A model generated the notes under the pieces. The model made no database searches. It saw only the letters and a program-made list of their open reading frames with translations, and was not told the DNA's origin. The translations under genes and the position numbers were made by a program. From Shimia biformata (GTDB lineage Bacteria; Pseudomonadota; Alphaproteobacteria; Rhodobacterales; Rhodobacteraceae), in the NCBI RefSeq assembly GCF_016888515.1, contig NZ_JAFEJK010000001.1, positions 744,001 through 808,000 of the forward strand: a stretch of 64,000 bases of DNA, read 5' to 3'. This document shows positions 47,334-56,618 of the stretch, piece after piece. Within the stretch, counting starts at the first letter, position 1; the number at the start of each line of letters is the position of its first letter.

Positions 47334-48035
47334 ATGTCGAAGATCGCCTTGGTGGATGACGACAGGAATATCCTGACGTCTGTGTCCATGACCCTCGAAG
47401 CAGAGGGATTTGAAGTAGAGACTTACAATGACGGCCAGCAGGCGCTGGACGCGTTCAACAAGAAATTGCCCGACATGGCCGTCTTGGACATCAAGATGCC
47501 GCGCATGGACGGCATGGACCTGTTGCAACGGCTGCGCCAGAAGACCGCGATGCCGGTCATTTTCCTGACCTCCAAGGACGATGAGATCGATGAAGTCCTG
47601 GGCCTGCGCATGGGGGCGGATGACTATGTCAAAAAGCCGTTCTCGCAGCGGCTTCTGGTGGAACGCATCCGCGCACTGCTGCGTCGGCAGGACGCGCTGG
47701 ACGGAAACAGCCCGGTCGAGACCGAAGACACCAAGATCATGGAGCGTGGTGAGCTGATCATGGATCCGCTGCGCCATTCGGTGACTTGGAAAGGCCAGGA
47801 TGTGACCCTGACCGTGACGGAATTCCTGCTTCTGCAGGCCCTGGCCCAGCGCCCGGGTTTCGTAAAAAGCCGCGATCAGCTGATGGATGTGGCCTATGAT
47901 GACCAGGTCTATGTCGACGACCGCACGATCGACAGCCACATCAAGCGGCTGCGCAAGAAGATGCGCCAGGCGGACCCGGAATTCTCGGCGATCGAGACCT
48001 TGTATGGGATCGGCTACCGGTATAACGACGAATAA
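47334..48035 (+). CDS. chvI: Response regulator ChvI (OmpR family)
   Basis: Product of 233 residues. Receiver domain [16 protein letters not shown] with phospho-acceptor Asp52 ([14 protein letters not shown]) and Lys of DDYVKKPF; then the winged-helix DNA-binding domain ending [20 protein letters not shown] and GIGYRY. With ChvG it controls envelope, acid and carbon-related genes in alphaproteobacteria. The start at 47334 follows AAGGAA; the frame extends upstream without merit. First gene of the chvI-chvG-hprK-rapZ-EIIA-ptsH cluster. Confidence 0.94.
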   Translation: MSKIALVDDDRNILTSVSMTLEAEGFEVETYNDGQQALDAFNKKLPDMAVLDIKMPRMDGMDLLQRLRQKTAMPVIFLTSKDDEIDEVLGLRMGADDYVKKPFSQRLLVERIRALLRRQDALDGNSPVETEDTKIMERGELIMDPLRHSVTWKGQDVTLTVTEFLLLQALAQRPGFVKSRDQLMDVAYDDQVYVDDRTIDSHIKRLRKKMRQADPEFSAIETLYGIGYRYNDE

Positions 48036-48065
48036 ACTCAGCGCAATCGGGGGCGAACTGCGCAT

Positions 48066-49751
48066 ATGACTAAAGGTCGCGATGGCGACGTGGTGCTGGG
48101 GGATGACTGGGTCGCCCCCGAAGCCAACGTCGAAAAAGAGATGCGTGGCCGGCGTGAACGACGCCGGCTATTGCCGCTCAGCCGTTCGCCGCTGACGCGC
48201 AAGATCATCACGTTCAACCTGATCGCCCTTTGCATTCTGGTTGCCGGTATCCTCTACCTCAATTCCGCGCGTGACAGCTTTTCCGTGCAACGGGCGACCG
48301 GTCTGATGGCCGAGGCGCGGCTTGTCGCTGGCGCATTTGAGGCGCAGATGCCCGGCAGCGCGCCGGTCAACCTTGTCACGGGTGACGGGGTGGATGTCGA
48401 CGCCACACTAGAGGCGCTGCGCATCAGCACCGGCTCGACCGTACATGTCTTTGACGCGACCGGAACTTTGATTGAAAGCAAGGCAGGGTCGGCTCCGGTG
48501 GATGCCGCCAAGAAACTGTCGCAGCGTCCGGACGGCACCCCGCTGACCAATGCGATGAACTGGGTGTGGGACAAGCTGGCCGGAAACGGTGATGCGGTGC
48601 TGTACTCGATCCCGCCGCTTGACCAACAGGCGACCAAATTGGCGCAGGACTCGACCCGGCAAGGTGAGTTGCTGGCGACGTTGAAGGACCGCAGCGGTGC
48701 ATCGGTTTTTGCCGTTGCGACGCCGTTCCCGGCCAACGGCGCGCCGGTTGGGGTTATCGTCATGACCAGCGCGGCGGGTGAGCTGGACCAGATGGTGCGC
48801 AGCGAACGAGAGCGCGTCTTGCAGATGTTCCTGATTGCCCTTGTTGTCTCGGTCGGCCTGTCGATGGTTCTGGCCTCGACCATTTCGAACCCGCTGTCTG
48901 ATCTTGCTGCCGCTGCGGAAGTCGGCCGAGAGAACGGTGCGCGCAAAGTCAATCCCGGCCGCGTCCGCATCCCCGACCTGACCGCACGACCGGATGAAAT
49001 CGGCCGCCTGTCCGGGGCGCTTCGGGGCATGGTCTCGGCACTTTATGAGCGGATCGACAGCAACGAACAGTTCGCCGCCGACGTCGCCCATGAGATCAAG
49101 AACCCGCTTGCGTCGCTGCGCTCGGCAGTGGGGTCGCTGCGCATGGTCAAGAAGGAAGAACACCGCGAGAAACTTCTCGATGTGATCGACCATGACGTAC
49201 GCAGGCTCGACCGGCTGGTCAGCGATATTTCGAACGCGTCGCGGCTGGACAGCGAACTGGTCAAGGAAGACGAAGAACAGTTCAACCTGCTGGATATGAT
49301 CGGCAATATCGCCCAGTACCTGGGCGAGGATGCCAAGGGCAAAGGCATAGATTTCATCACCGATTTGCCCGACAAACCCGTCGTCATCAACGGCCTTGAG
49401 GCGCGACTTGCGCAGGTTTTCGTGAACCTGATCACCAACGCGATCAGCTTCTGCGAAGAAGGCGACGCAATCCGCATTTGGGCCCGAAAACGTGAAAACC
49501 GCGTGCTGGTCGTGGTCGAGGACACCGGCCCGGGCATTCCCGACCAGGCGCTGAACAAGATTTTCAACCGCTTCTACTCGCAGCGTCCCGCCGACCAGTT
49601 TGGCAACAACTCGGGCCTGGGACTTGCGATCTCGAAGCAGATCGTCGAGGCACATGGCGGCGTCATCTGGGCCGAGAACATCCGCCCGACGGATGCTGAC
49701 GTCACTTCGGACCCGTTGGGCGCCCGCTTCGTGGTCGGCCTTCCGGTCTGA
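48066..49751 (+). CDS. chvG: Sensor histidine kinase ChvG
   Basis: Product of 561 residues. Arginine-rich cytoplasmic N-terminus, first membrane helix near 45-65 (IITFNLIALCILVAGILYL), periplasmic sensor domain of about 190 residues, second helix near 255-275, HAMP, then the kinase core with the H box FAADVAHEIKNPLASLRSAV and the ATPase boxes LITNAISFCEEGD, VVVEDTGPGIP and NNSGLGLAISKQIVEAHGG. The periplasmic part senses acid or cell-wall state, in Sinorhizobium via the ExoR protein. It lies 30 bases after chvI. Confidence 0.94.
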   Translation: MTKGRDGDVVLGDDWVAPEANVEKEMRGRRERRRLLPLSRSPLTRKIITFNLIALCILVAGILYLNSARDSFSVQRATGLMAEARLVAGAFEAQMPGSAPVNLVTGDGVDVDATLEALRISTGSTVHVFDATGTLIESKAGSAPVDAAKKLSQRPDGTPLTNAMNWVWDKLAGNGDAVLYSIPPLDQQATKLAQDSTRQGELLATLKDRSGASVFAVATPFPANGAPVGVIVMTSAAGELDQMVRSERERVLQMFLIALVVSVGLSMVLASTISNPLSDLAAAAEVGRENGARKVNPGRVRIPDLTARPDEIGRLSGALRGMVSALYERIDSNEQFAADVAHEIKNPLASLRSAVGSLRMVKKEEHREKLLDVIDHDVRRLDRLVSDISNASRLDSELVKEDEEQFNLLDMIGNIAQYLGEDAKGKGIDFITDLPDKPVVINGLEARLAQVFVNLITNAISFCEEGDAIRIWARKRENRVLVVVEDTGPGIPDQALNKIFNRFYSQRPADQFGNNSGLGLAISKQIVEAHGGVIWAENIRPTDADVTSDPLGARFVVGLPV

Positions 49752-49769
49752 TCCCCGAGGGGTGCGGCC

Positions 49770-50213
49770 ATGCGTGGGAAACTCCCCCCGGCCGACAGTG
49801 AAGTCCTACATGCCAGCACTGTGGCGCTGAACGGCCGCGCGGTATTGATCACAGGACCATCCGGCAGCGGAAAATCTGCACTTGCGCTGCACCTGATGGG
49901 GTTCGGGGCGCGGCTGATTTCGGATGACCGCACCTGTGTCTGGATGACCGATGGGCGTTTGGTGGCAGCCGCTCCCCCCGCCATTCACGGTCAGATCGAA
50001 GCGCGCGGCGTCGGCATCCTGACCGCCGAAGCTGACGCCTCCGCCGAAGTCGTCCTGTGCGTCGACCTGTCCCGCAGGGAAACCGACCGTCTGCCGCATC
50101 CGCATGTCACAATCATTCACGGTATCGAACTGCCCCTTGTGCTGCGCGTGGACGCGGCGCATTTTGCCCCGGCGATCCTGCAAATCCTGAAGGGGGAACG
50201 GCGCAATGCCTGA
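49770..50213 (+). CDS. hprK: HPr kinase/phosphorylase, short alphaproteobacterial type
   Basis: Product of 147 residues, about half the length of the Firmicute enzyme: only the C-terminal kinase domain is present, as usual in alphaproteobacteria. Walker A is LITGPSGSGKSALALHL; the HPrK signature is IEARGVGILTAE. It phosphorylates a serine of HPr (Ser49 of the ptsH product in this cluster), linking energy state to PTS signalling. Its end overlaps rapZ by 8 bases. Confidence 0.92.
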   Translation: MRGKLPPADSEVLHASTVALNGRAVLITGPSGSGKSALALHLMGFGARLISDDRTCVWMTDGRLVAAAPPAIHGQIEARGVGILTAEADASAEVVLCVDLSRRETDRLPHPHVTIIHGIELPLVLRVDAAHFAPAILQILKGERRNA

Positions 50214-51135
50214 TCGGGACAACCACCCCGCTGAAACCCACAAGGTCGTTCTTGTCACTGGCCCGTCCGGGGCAGGCCGGACAACGGCGATCCGCGCGCT
50301 CGAAGATCTGGGGTTCGAAGCGATCGACAACTTGCCCCTTGGCATGTTCAAAAGACTGTTCAACGGCCCGCCCCTGACCAAGCCAATCGCGTTGGGTGTG
50401 GATGCGCGCAACCGGGATTTTTCGCCCGAAGCCTTGTTGAAGGCCAAGGCAAAACTTGCTCAGATCGACGGGATATCTCCTGAACTGGTGTTTGTCGACA
50501 GCGCCCCCGCGGTTCTGCTGCGCCGCTACAGCGAAACCCGGAGACGCCACCCGCTGGCGCCCTCAGCAGGGCCAGAAGAAGGCATCCGCCGCGAACTGGC
50601 TGTGCTGGAACTCGTCCGCCCCGAGGCAGACCTTCTGATCGACACAAGTGATCTCAGCCCGCATGACCTGCGTCGGACCATTGAGAAATGGTATGGGACC
50701 GGGGGCGGCGCGGATCTGGCGGTCGAGGTGCAGTCGTTCAGCTACAAGCGCGGGTTGCCGCCCGGCGCGGACATGGTGATTGACTGCCGCTTTCTGTCAA
50801 ATCCGCATTGGGTTGCCGAGTTGCGTCCGCTGGACGGGCGCGATTCGGCGGTTGCCGCTCATGTTGCGGCGGACCCGCGCTTCCTGCAATTCTTCGATAG
50901 GTTGAGTGATCTTTTGCAGATGCTACTGCCATCCTATACGGCCGAGGGCCGGGCCCATTTCTCGGTTGCCTTTGGGTGCACCGGGGGGCGTCACAGGTCG
51001 GTTTTCGTGGCACAAACACTGGCCCGGACCCTTGCGGACCAGGGCTGGCAAGTGTCAATAAGGCACCGCGAGTTGGACAGTGCAAACGCGCCGGACAACC
51101 AAAAGCGCGACCACCACAGGGGCACCAGGGATTGA
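50206..51135 (+). CDS. rapZ: RNase adapter / nucleotide-binding protein RapZ
   Basis: Product of 309 residues. The N-terminal P-loop is VLVTGPSGAGRTTAIRALEDLGFEAIDNLP; the C-terminal domain has DCRFLSNPHWV and FGCTGGRHRSVFVAQTLA. In Escherichia coli it targets GlmZ for RNase E and so controls glucosamine-6-phosphate synthesis; in alphaproteobacteria the partner RNA is unknown. It overlaps both neighbours, hprK (8 bases) and EIIA (TTGA), so all are coupled. Confidence 0.93.
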   Translation: MPDRDNHPAETHKVVLVTGPSGAGRTTAIRALEDLGFEAIDNLPLGMFKRLFNGPPLTKPIALGVDARNRDFSPEALLKAKAKLAQIDGISPELVFVDSAPAVLLRRYSETRRRHPLAPSAGPEEGIRRELAVLELVRPEADLLIDTSDLSPHDLRRTIEKWYGTGGGADLAVEVQSFSYKRGLPPGADMVIDCRFLSNPHWVAELRPLDGRDSAVAAHVAADPRFLQFFDRLSDLLQMLLPSYTAEGRAHFSVAFGCTGGRHRSVFVAQTLARTLADQGWQVSIRHRELDSANAPDNQKRDHHRGTRD

Positions 51136-51524
51136 TCGGAATCGTGATCGTTGCACATGGCGGGCTGGCCAGAGAATATCTGGCAGCGGTGAACCATGTT
51201 GTCGGGGCACAACCGGGCATTCGGGCCATCACCATTGAAAATGACCATGACCGCGGTGCAAAACAGGCAGAGATCTGTCTGGCTGCGGATGAAGTGGATG
51301 ACGGCAATGGCGTGGTTATCGTGACCGACATGTTCGGTGGTTCCCCGTCAAACTTGTCGCTGCGCGCCTGCGCGCCTGAAAACCGTCGAATTGTCTATGG
51401 CGCCAACCTGCCGATGTTGATCAAGCTTGCCAAAAGCCGCCACCTTGCGGTCCCTGACGCGGTGCGCGCCGCCCTGGAAGCTGGTCGCAAATATATCGAC
51501 AGCCAGAATATCAATATGGATTGA
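51132..51524 (+). CDS. PTS EIIA component, mannose family (regulatory)
   Basis: Product of 130 residues, starting at TTG that shares bases with the rapZ stop. Phosphorylatable His9 lies in IVIVAHGGLAREYL; DMFGGSPSNLSL and GANLPMLIKLA are also typical of EIIA-Man. No EIIB or EIIC genes are present, so this is the regulatory, non-transporting PTS of alphaproteobacteria that takes phosphate from HPr. A GTG or ATG start further upstream would overlap rapZ heavily and is not needed. Confidence 0.9.
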   Translation: MIGIVIVAHGGLAREYLAAVNHVVGAQPGIRAITIENDHDRGAKQAEICLAADEVDDGNGVVIVTDMFGGSPSNLSLRACAPENRRIVYGANLPMLIKLAKSRHLAVPDAVRAALEAGRKYIDSQNINMD

Positions 51525-51528
51525 ATAC

Positions 51529-51807
51529 ATGTCCCAGACCGTGAGCCGCACGCTTCAGATCGTGAACGAAAAAGGCCTGCACGCGCGGGCCTCCGCCAAG
51601 CTTGTCGAGGTGGTTGAGGGATTCGACGCCTCTGCCGAAGTGTCCAAGGACGGGATGAGCACGGGGGGCGACTCGATCATGGGGCTGCTGATGCTGGCCG
51701 CGTCCAAGGGCACCTCGATCGAGGTTCAGACCTCGGGGCCGGACGCACTGCCGCTTGCGGACGCAATCGAGGCGCTTGTGGCCGACAAGTTCGGCGAAGG
51801 TTTCTGA
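51529..51807 (+). CDS. ptsH: Phosphocarrier protein HPr
   Basis: Product of 92 residues. His18 in the EKGLHARASAKLVEVV motif accepts phosphate from enzyme I, and Ser49 (GDSIMGLLML) is the HprK site. It passes phosphate to the EIIA encoded just upstream (4 bases). Enzyme I is not in the window. With hprK it forms a phosphorelay that senses carbon and energy state and probably affects ChvG-ChvI or other regulators. Confidence 0.94.
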   Translation: MSQTVSRTLQIVNEKGLHARASAKLVEVVEGFDASAEVSKDGMSTGGDSIMGLLMLAASKGTSIEVQTSGPDALPLADAIEALVADKFGEGF

Positions 51808-51817
51808 CGGCAATCCG

Positions 51818-52687
51818 ATGGCCGTAGATGATACTCAAAGAGAGACGCACACGGGCGAGGTTTATGACCGTCGCACGCTGACCTATGCCAATTCCTTCGA
51901 CAACCGATGGACGGCTCTGGCGATCAAGACGATCGAATGGTTGACCGGCAAATTCCGGATCCTGCGCATGGTCAACAAGTTCGAAAAACAGAACGCCGAT
52001 TATCGCGGACAACGGTTTTGGGCCGGCGCACTAAAGGTCATGGGAATAGATCTGCAGACCCCAGCGGACCAATTGGCCAATATCCCCAAGGACGGTCCGG
52101 TTGTCGTCGTCGCCAACCACCCGCATGGCATGGTGGACGGGATGGTGCTGGCCGAACTGATCGGTCGCGTGCGTCAGGACTATCGTATCCTGACCCGGTC
52201 GGTGCTGACCGGCCTCGACGAAGCCGCCACCAGTTTCATGATCCCGGTGCCTTTCCCACACGACCCGGATGCGCAGCGCAAGATGGTCGAGATGCGCGGT
52301 AAGGCGATGGATCACCTCAAGAATGGCGGTGTCGTGGCGCTGTTTCCATCCGGCGTGGTGATGTCATCCGACGGGTGGTGGGGCGAGGCGATCGAGCGCG
52401 AATGGAACGTGTTTACCGCCAAGATGATCCGCCGGTCCGGGGCGCAGGTGGTGCCGATCTTCTTTCCTGGTCGCAATTCCCGCGCCTACCAGATTGCCTG
52501 CCAAATCTCGCCGATCCTGCGCCAGGGGCTTCTGCTGCATGAAATCGTGCGCTCCTGCGACAAGCCGATCGCGCCGGTGATTGGTGCAAAACTGACGGAT
52601 GACCAGATGGCGCCGTTGGAGACCGATCCGCGCGGCTTCATGGCGTGGCTGCGGCAGCATACGCTGAACCTGGGTCGCGGGACGTAA
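51818..52687 (+). CDS. Lysophospholipid acyltransferase superfamily protein with HPHG motif
   Basis: Product of 289 residues. The acyltransferase block is VVVVANHPHGMVDGMVLAELI, with HPHG rather than the HxxxxD of PlsC. HPHG is the catalytic motif of the DGAT2/MGAT-like branch of the superfamily. FPSGVVMSSDGWWGEAIEREWN matches the second block (FPEG). It probably moves an acyl chain to a lipid or lysolipid; exact substrates are unknown. It follows ptsH by 10 bases, so it likely shares the transcript. Confidence 0.82.
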   Translation: MAVDDTQRETHTGEVYDRRTLTYANSFDNRWTALAIKTIEWLTGKFRILRMVNKFEKQNADYRGQRFWAGALKVMGIDLQTPADQLANIPKDGPVVVVANHPHGMVDGMVLAELIGRVRQDYRILTRSVLTGLDEAATSFMIPVPFPHDPDAQRKMVEMRGKAMDHLKNGGVVALFPSGVVMSSDGWWGEAIEREWNVFTAKMIRRSGAQVVPIFFPGRNSRAYQIACQISPILRQGLLLHEIVRSCDKPIAPVIGAKLTDDQMAPLETDPRGFMAWLRQHTLNLGRGT

Positions 52688-52696
52688 CAGCGCCCG

Positions 52697-52771
52697 TTTC
52701 CTCTTGCCGGAAATACCTCGGGGGTGAAGTTTGAAAATGCCTGCATTTTCGAACGAGGGGGCAGCGCCCCC
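52697..52771. repeat. Dispersed intergenic repeat, copy C, with extra hairpin
   Basis: On the minus strand it reads GGGGGCGCTGCCCCC, then about 31 bases with a GAAAATG/CATTTTC hairpin, then CCCCCGAGGTATTTCCGGCAAGAGGAAA. The outer parts match copy B, and the last part matches copy A. It lies between convergent genes. Confidence 0.6.
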
Positions 52772-52787
52772 GCACCCGGAACGCCTC

Positions 52788-53663
52788 TCAGCGGGTCGGG
52801 ACCGGCACGTCCCCGCGATAATCATAGAACCCGCGCTTGGTCTTGCGGCCCAGCCAGCCAGCCTCGACATATTTGGTCAAGAGGGGGCAGGGGCGGTATT
52901 TGGTATCCGCCAGCCCGTCATGCAGCACGTGCATGATCGCAAGGCAGGTGTCCAGCCCGATGAAATCGCCCAGTTCCAGCGGCCCCATCGGATGGTTCGC
53001 GCCAAGCTTCATCGCATTGTCGATCGATGACACGTTGCCCACGCCTTCGTACAGCGCATAACAGGCTTCGTTGATCATCGGGATCAGGATGCGGTTGACG
53101 ATGAAGGCGGGATAGTCTTCGGCGGAGGCGGCGGTCTTGCCCAGGCGTTCGACGATGCCAAGGCAAGATTGATAGGTGGCCTCGTCCGTGGCGATGCCGC
53201 GGATCAGTTCGACCAGTTGCATGACCGGCACCGGGTTCATGAAGTGGAACCCCATGAAGCGCTCGGGCCGGTCGGTGCGGCTTGCCAGACGTGTGATTGA
53301 GATCGACGAGGTGTTTGAGGTCAGGATCGTTTCGGGTTTCAGATGCGGCAGAAGCGCGTCGAAAATCTTGTACTTGATCTCTTCGGCCTCGGTCGCGGCC
53401 TCGATCACAAGATCGGTTTCGCCAACGCGGGGCAGGTCCAAGGTCGCGGTGATCCGACCCATGGCCACCGCCTTTTCGTCGGCCGAAATCTTGTCGCGGC
53501 TGACTTGCCGTTCCATGTTCTTGTCGATTCGCGAAATCGCTGCGTCCAGTGCATCCTGGTTGATATCGTTCAACGTCACGTCATAGCCCGCCAACGCCAT
53601 CACATGGGCAATCCCGTTCCCCATCTGGCCCGCGCCAATGACGCCGATTGAAGTGATATCCAT
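52788..53663 (-). CDS. 3-hydroxybutyryl-CoA dehydrogenase
   Basis: Product of 291 residues. NAD-binding Rossmann fold GVIGAGQMGNGIAHVMALAGYDVTLND; catalytic His in MGFHFMNPVPVMQLVELI and Glu partner of the 3-hydroxyacyl-CoA dehydrogenase family; C-terminal helical domain FIVNRILIPMINEACYAL...DTCLAIMHVLHDG. It interconverts acetoacetyl-CoA and 3-hydroxybutyryl-CoA, in butyrate-type, PHB or ethylmalonyl-CoA pathway metabolism. In Rhodobacterales it usually follows etfBA; here a plus-strand gene (53820-54683) lies between. The start at 53663 is set by the Rossmann motif. Confidence 0.93.
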   Translation of the reverse strand: MDITSIGVIGAGQMGNGIAHVMALAGYDVTLNDINQDALDAAISRIDKNMERQVSRDKISADEKAVAMGRITATLDLPRVGETDLVIEAATEAEEIKYKIFDALLPHLKPETILTSNTSSISITRLASRTDRPERFMGFHFMNPVPVMQLVELIRGIATDEATYQSCLGIVERLGKTAASAEDYPAFIVNRILIPMINEACYALYEGVGNVSSIDNAMKLGANHPMGPLELGDFIGLDTCLAIMHVLHDGLADTKYRPCPLLTKYVEAGWLGRKTKRGFYDYRGDVPVPTR

Positions 53664-53819
53664 TCCGAAGCTCCATGCAGTTTGCCCGACAATAGGCTTG
53701 CTACGATCCCGGCTGCAAGAGCGCGCGACGCCGAAAATTCGAGACAAACTGCCCCTTTCACGATTTGACAATCCCTTTCGGCGAATCTTGTGGCGGGTGA
53801 ACAAAAACTGGTGGGAACC

Positions 53820-54683
53820 ATGTCATTTGAAAAACCGGGCGCGGGGGCGCTCGACTATGAGCTGTGCCGGTACGGAAAGTCGCGGATCGCGTTTCGCGGG
53901 CCACGCAAACGACTGGACGGAAGTCATATTGCCTTCATCGGCGGAACCGAAACATTCGGGAAATTCGTGGCCGAGCCATTCCCAGAGCTTGTGGAACAGG
54001 CGTTGGGGTTGCCCTGCGCCAATTTCGGCTGGGGCAATGCCGGGATTGACGTGTTTCTGAACGAACCGGCGGTCACGGATGCGGCGCGGCAGGCGCAGGT
54101 GACGGTGATTCAAGTTATGGGCGCGCATAACATGTCAAATCGGTTCTATCGCGTCCATCCGCGCCGGAACGACCGGTTCATCGGCGCGTCTCAGACCATG
54201 AAAATGATCTTTCGCGAGGTCGATTTTACAGAGTTCAATTTCACCCGGCATTTGATCGGGCGGCTGGCTGCTCGCGCACCGGACCGGTTCCCGCTGATCT
54301 GGGAAGAGTTGCGCGCGGCATGGCTGGCCCGGATGCAGATGCTGATCAATGTCATTGAAAGCGATGTGATCCTGTTGTGGGCGGCAGACCGCACCCCGGA
54401 CCAGGCAACCAGTGACCCCGGTCCCGGCCGTGACCCGGTGTTTGTCGATCGCTTGCTGATTGAACAACTGCGCCCGATGGTGCGCGACATTGTCGAGGTC
54501 GAGTATTCGGTCAAGGCGCGGGATGCGGGCACCGAGGGGATGGTTTTTGACGAGCTGGACCGCCCCGCCGCCGAGCGGACACCCGGCCCGCGCGCCCATG
54601 TCGAGATGGCGACCGCACTGGTGCCGGTGATCGAGGACGTGATGGCAAAGAAAAGGCCCACCACGGGGGCGGGCCTTTCATGA
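53820..54683 (+). CDS. Hypothetical protein, possibly DUF6473 family
   Basis: Product of 287 residues. Distinct segments are [20 protein letters not shown], the central [12 protein letters not shown] and [15 protein letters not shown], and [27 protein letters not shown] link it from memory to the Rhodobacterales DUF6473 family, whose function is not known; the GTETFG.. and WGNAG pattern looks like an SGNH-type or nucleotide-handling fold but no catalytic set is certain. GGGA ribosome site. The gene sits inside the otherwise minus-strand etfBA-hbd group and its last codons form a terminator for etfA. Confidence 0.65.
   Translation: MSFEKPGAGALDYELCRYGKSRIAFRGPRKRLDGSHIAFIGGTETFGKFVAEPFPELVEQALGLPCANFGWGNAGIDVFLNEPAVTDAARQAQVTVIQVMGAHNMSNRFYRVHPRRNDRFIGASQTMKMIFREVDFTEFNFTRHLIGRLAARAPDRFPLIWEELRAAWLARMQMLINVIESDVILLWAADRTPDQATSDPGPGRDPVFVDRLLIEQLRPMVRDIVEVEYSVKARDAGTEGMVFDELDRPAAERTPGPRAHVEMATALVPVIEDVMAKKRPTTGAGLS
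54652..54678 (-). terminator. Intrinsic terminator of etfBA inside the end of a convergent gene
   Basis: AAAGGCCC / GGGCCTTT stem with an 11-base loop; AAAGAAAAGG on the plus strand is a T-rich tail for minus-strand transcripts. It lies within the last codons of the gene at 53820-54683. Confidence 0.75.
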
Positions 54684-54717
54684 GTGCTTGCATGGCGGCG
54701 TCTGCCGCCGAAGCAGA

Positions 54718-55644
54718 TCACAGTTTTTCGGTCAGTTCCGGCACAGCCTGGAACAGGTCGGCGACGAGGCCGAAGTCTGCAACCTGGAAGATCGGGGCCT
54801 CTTCGTCCTTGTTGATCGCGACGATGATTTTCGAGTCCTTCATGCCGGCAAGGTGCTGGATCGCACCCGAGATGCCGACGGCGATATAGAGGTCCGGCGC
54901 AACGACCTTGCCGGTCTGACCGACCTGCCAGTCGTTCGGCGCATAGCCAGAGTCGACGGCGGCGCGCGACGCACCCACGGCGGCGCCCAGCTTGTCGGCC
55001 AGCGCTTCGATGATCTTGAAGTCCTCTTCCGAGCCGACACCACGACCACCCGAGACGACGACACCAGCCGAGGTCAGTTCGGGACGGTCGCTTTCGGCGA
55101 CCTTGTCCTCGACCCATTCCGAAAGGCCGGGGTTGGCGGCGGCGCCAATGGATTCGACCGAGGCCGAGCCGCCTTCACCAGCGGCGTCGAAGGTCGAGGT
55201 GCGGAAGGTGATGACCTTTTTCGCATCCGACGATTTCACGGTCTGCACGGCGTTGCCGGCATAGATCGGACGTTCAAACGTATCAGCATCGACCACGCCG
55301 GTTACATCCGACAGCACCATCACGTCCAACAACGCGGCCACGCGGGGCATCACGTTCTTGGCGTCGGTGGTCGCGGGCGCGACGATGTGGCTGTAGTCAC
55401 CCGCCAGCGACACGATCAGCGCGGCGGTAGGTTCCGCAAGGCGGTGGCCCAGAGAAGCGTCTTCGGCGACCAGCACCTTGGCGACGCCATCGATCTTGGC
55501 GGCGGCGTCTCCGGCAGCGGCGGCAGATGCGCCAGCGGCCAGAACGGTCACGTCACCCAGCGATTTCGCGGCGGTGACAGCCTTGGCGGTGGCGTCCAGC
55601 GCCAGTTCGCCATTGTTGACTTCTGCGAGAAGAAGAACAGCCAT
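54718..55644 (-). CDS. etfA: Electron transfer flavoprotein subunit alpha
   Basis: Product of 308 residues. N-terminal domain [25 protein letters not shown], then the C-terminal FAD-binding domain with [52 protein letters not shown] and [15 protein letters not shown]. With EtfB it carries electrons from acyl-CoA dehydrogenases, here including Mcd at 41527-43215, to the quinone pool via ETF-ubiquinone oxidoreductase. Its start overlaps the etfB stop by one base (TAATG). Confidence 0.97.
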   Translation of the reverse strand: MAVLLLAEVNNGELALDATAKAVTAAKSLGDVTVLAAGASAAAAGDAAAKIDGVAKVLVAEDASLGHRLAEPTAALIVSLAGDYSHIVAPATTDAKNVMPRVAALLDVMVLSDVTGVVDADTFERPIYAGNAVQTVKSSDAKKVITFRTSTFDAAGEGGSASVESIGAAANPGLSEWVEDKVAESDRPELTSAGVVVSGGRGVGSEEDFKIIEALADKLGAAVGASRAAVDSGYAPNDWQVGQTGKVVAPDLYIAVGISGAIQHLAGMKDSKIIVAINKDEEAPIFQVADFGLVADLFQAVPELTEKL

Positions 55645-56402
55645 TACACAGCCCCCGCTTCTTTGAGTTTCGCGACGAGTTCGTCCACCGAACCCACGAT
55701 GATACCTGCGGCGCGCTCGGCCGGTTCCGCGGTCTTGACGACCTCAAGGCGCGGGGTGACGTCGACGCCGTAATCGGCGGCGGTTTTCTCATCCAGCGGC
55801 TTTTTCTTCGCCTTCATGATGTTCGGCAGCGACGCATAGCGCGGCTCGTTCAGGCGCAGGTCGACAGTGATGATGGTCGGGGTCGAGACCTTGATGGTCT
55901 GCAGGCCGCCGTCCACTTCGCGGGTCACAACAGCGCTGTCGCCGTCGATGTCCACTTCGGATGCAAAGGTCGCCTGGCTCCAGCCCAGAAGCGCCGACAG
56001 CATCTGGCCGGTGGCGTTCATGTCATTGTCGATCGCCTGCTTGCCGCAAAGGACGATGCCGGGCTGTTCTTCCTCGACAACCTTGGCAAGGATCTTGGCA
56101 ACTGCCAGCGGCTCGATGTCCTGATGGACGTCATCGGCGGCAACCACCAGAATCGCACGGTCGGCACCCATGGCCAGCGCGGTCCGCAGGGTTTCCTGCG
56201 CCTGTTTCACGCCGATCGACACGGCGACGACTTCGTCAGCCTTGCCGGCTTCTTTCAGACGGATCGCTTCTTCGACTGCGATTTCGTCGAACGGGTTCAT
56301 CGACATCTTGACGTTGGCGAGATCAACTCCGCTGCCATCCGCCTTCACACGGACTTTCACGTTGTAGTCAATCACGCGTTTGACGGGCACAAGCACCTTC
56401 AT
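55644..56402 (-). CDS. etfB: Electron transfer flavoprotein subunit beta
   Basis: Product of 252 residues. [27 protein letters not shown], the middle [29 protein letters not shown] and the conserved [29 protein letters not shown] are typical. It binds AMP and forms the heterodimer with EtfA. The 216-base region upstream (to the adenosyltransferase) likely holds the promoter and contains a small CCGAG/CTCGG dyad near 56431-56447; I see no gene in it. Confidence 0.97.
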   Translation of the reverse strand: MKVLVPVKRVIDYNVKVRVKADGSGVDLANVKMSMNPFDEIAVEEAIRLKEAGKADEVVAVSIGVKQAQETLRTALAMGADRAILVVAADDVHQDIEPLAVAKILAKVVEEEQPGIVLCGKQAIDNDMNATGQMLSALLGWSQATFASEVDIDGDSAVVTREVDGGLQTIKVSTPTIITVDLRLNEPRYASLPNIMKAKKKPLDEKTAADYGVDVTPRLEVVKTAEPAERAAGIIVGSVDELVAKLKEAGAV

Positions 56403-56618
56403 GGGCGTAAGACTCCTTCAAAAAATATGAGCCGAGGATACGACTCGGGCGAAACGCTCTCGCGGCGTTGATATATTCTTGCGCGGCGCGGATACAGGGT
56501 AAAAACGTCACGTTTTGGCCCAGCGACGCCGCGTCCCGCATTAATTGACGCGAGGTTGTTGCGAGAGTGTTGCAAGGGATTTCAGGCAGATAGCGCAAAC
56601 ATTGGCGCGACAGCGGCG

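Noticed and set aside
53799-53820. Second possible LexA box (GAAC...GAAC)
   Set aside because: The two halves are 12 bases apart, not seven.
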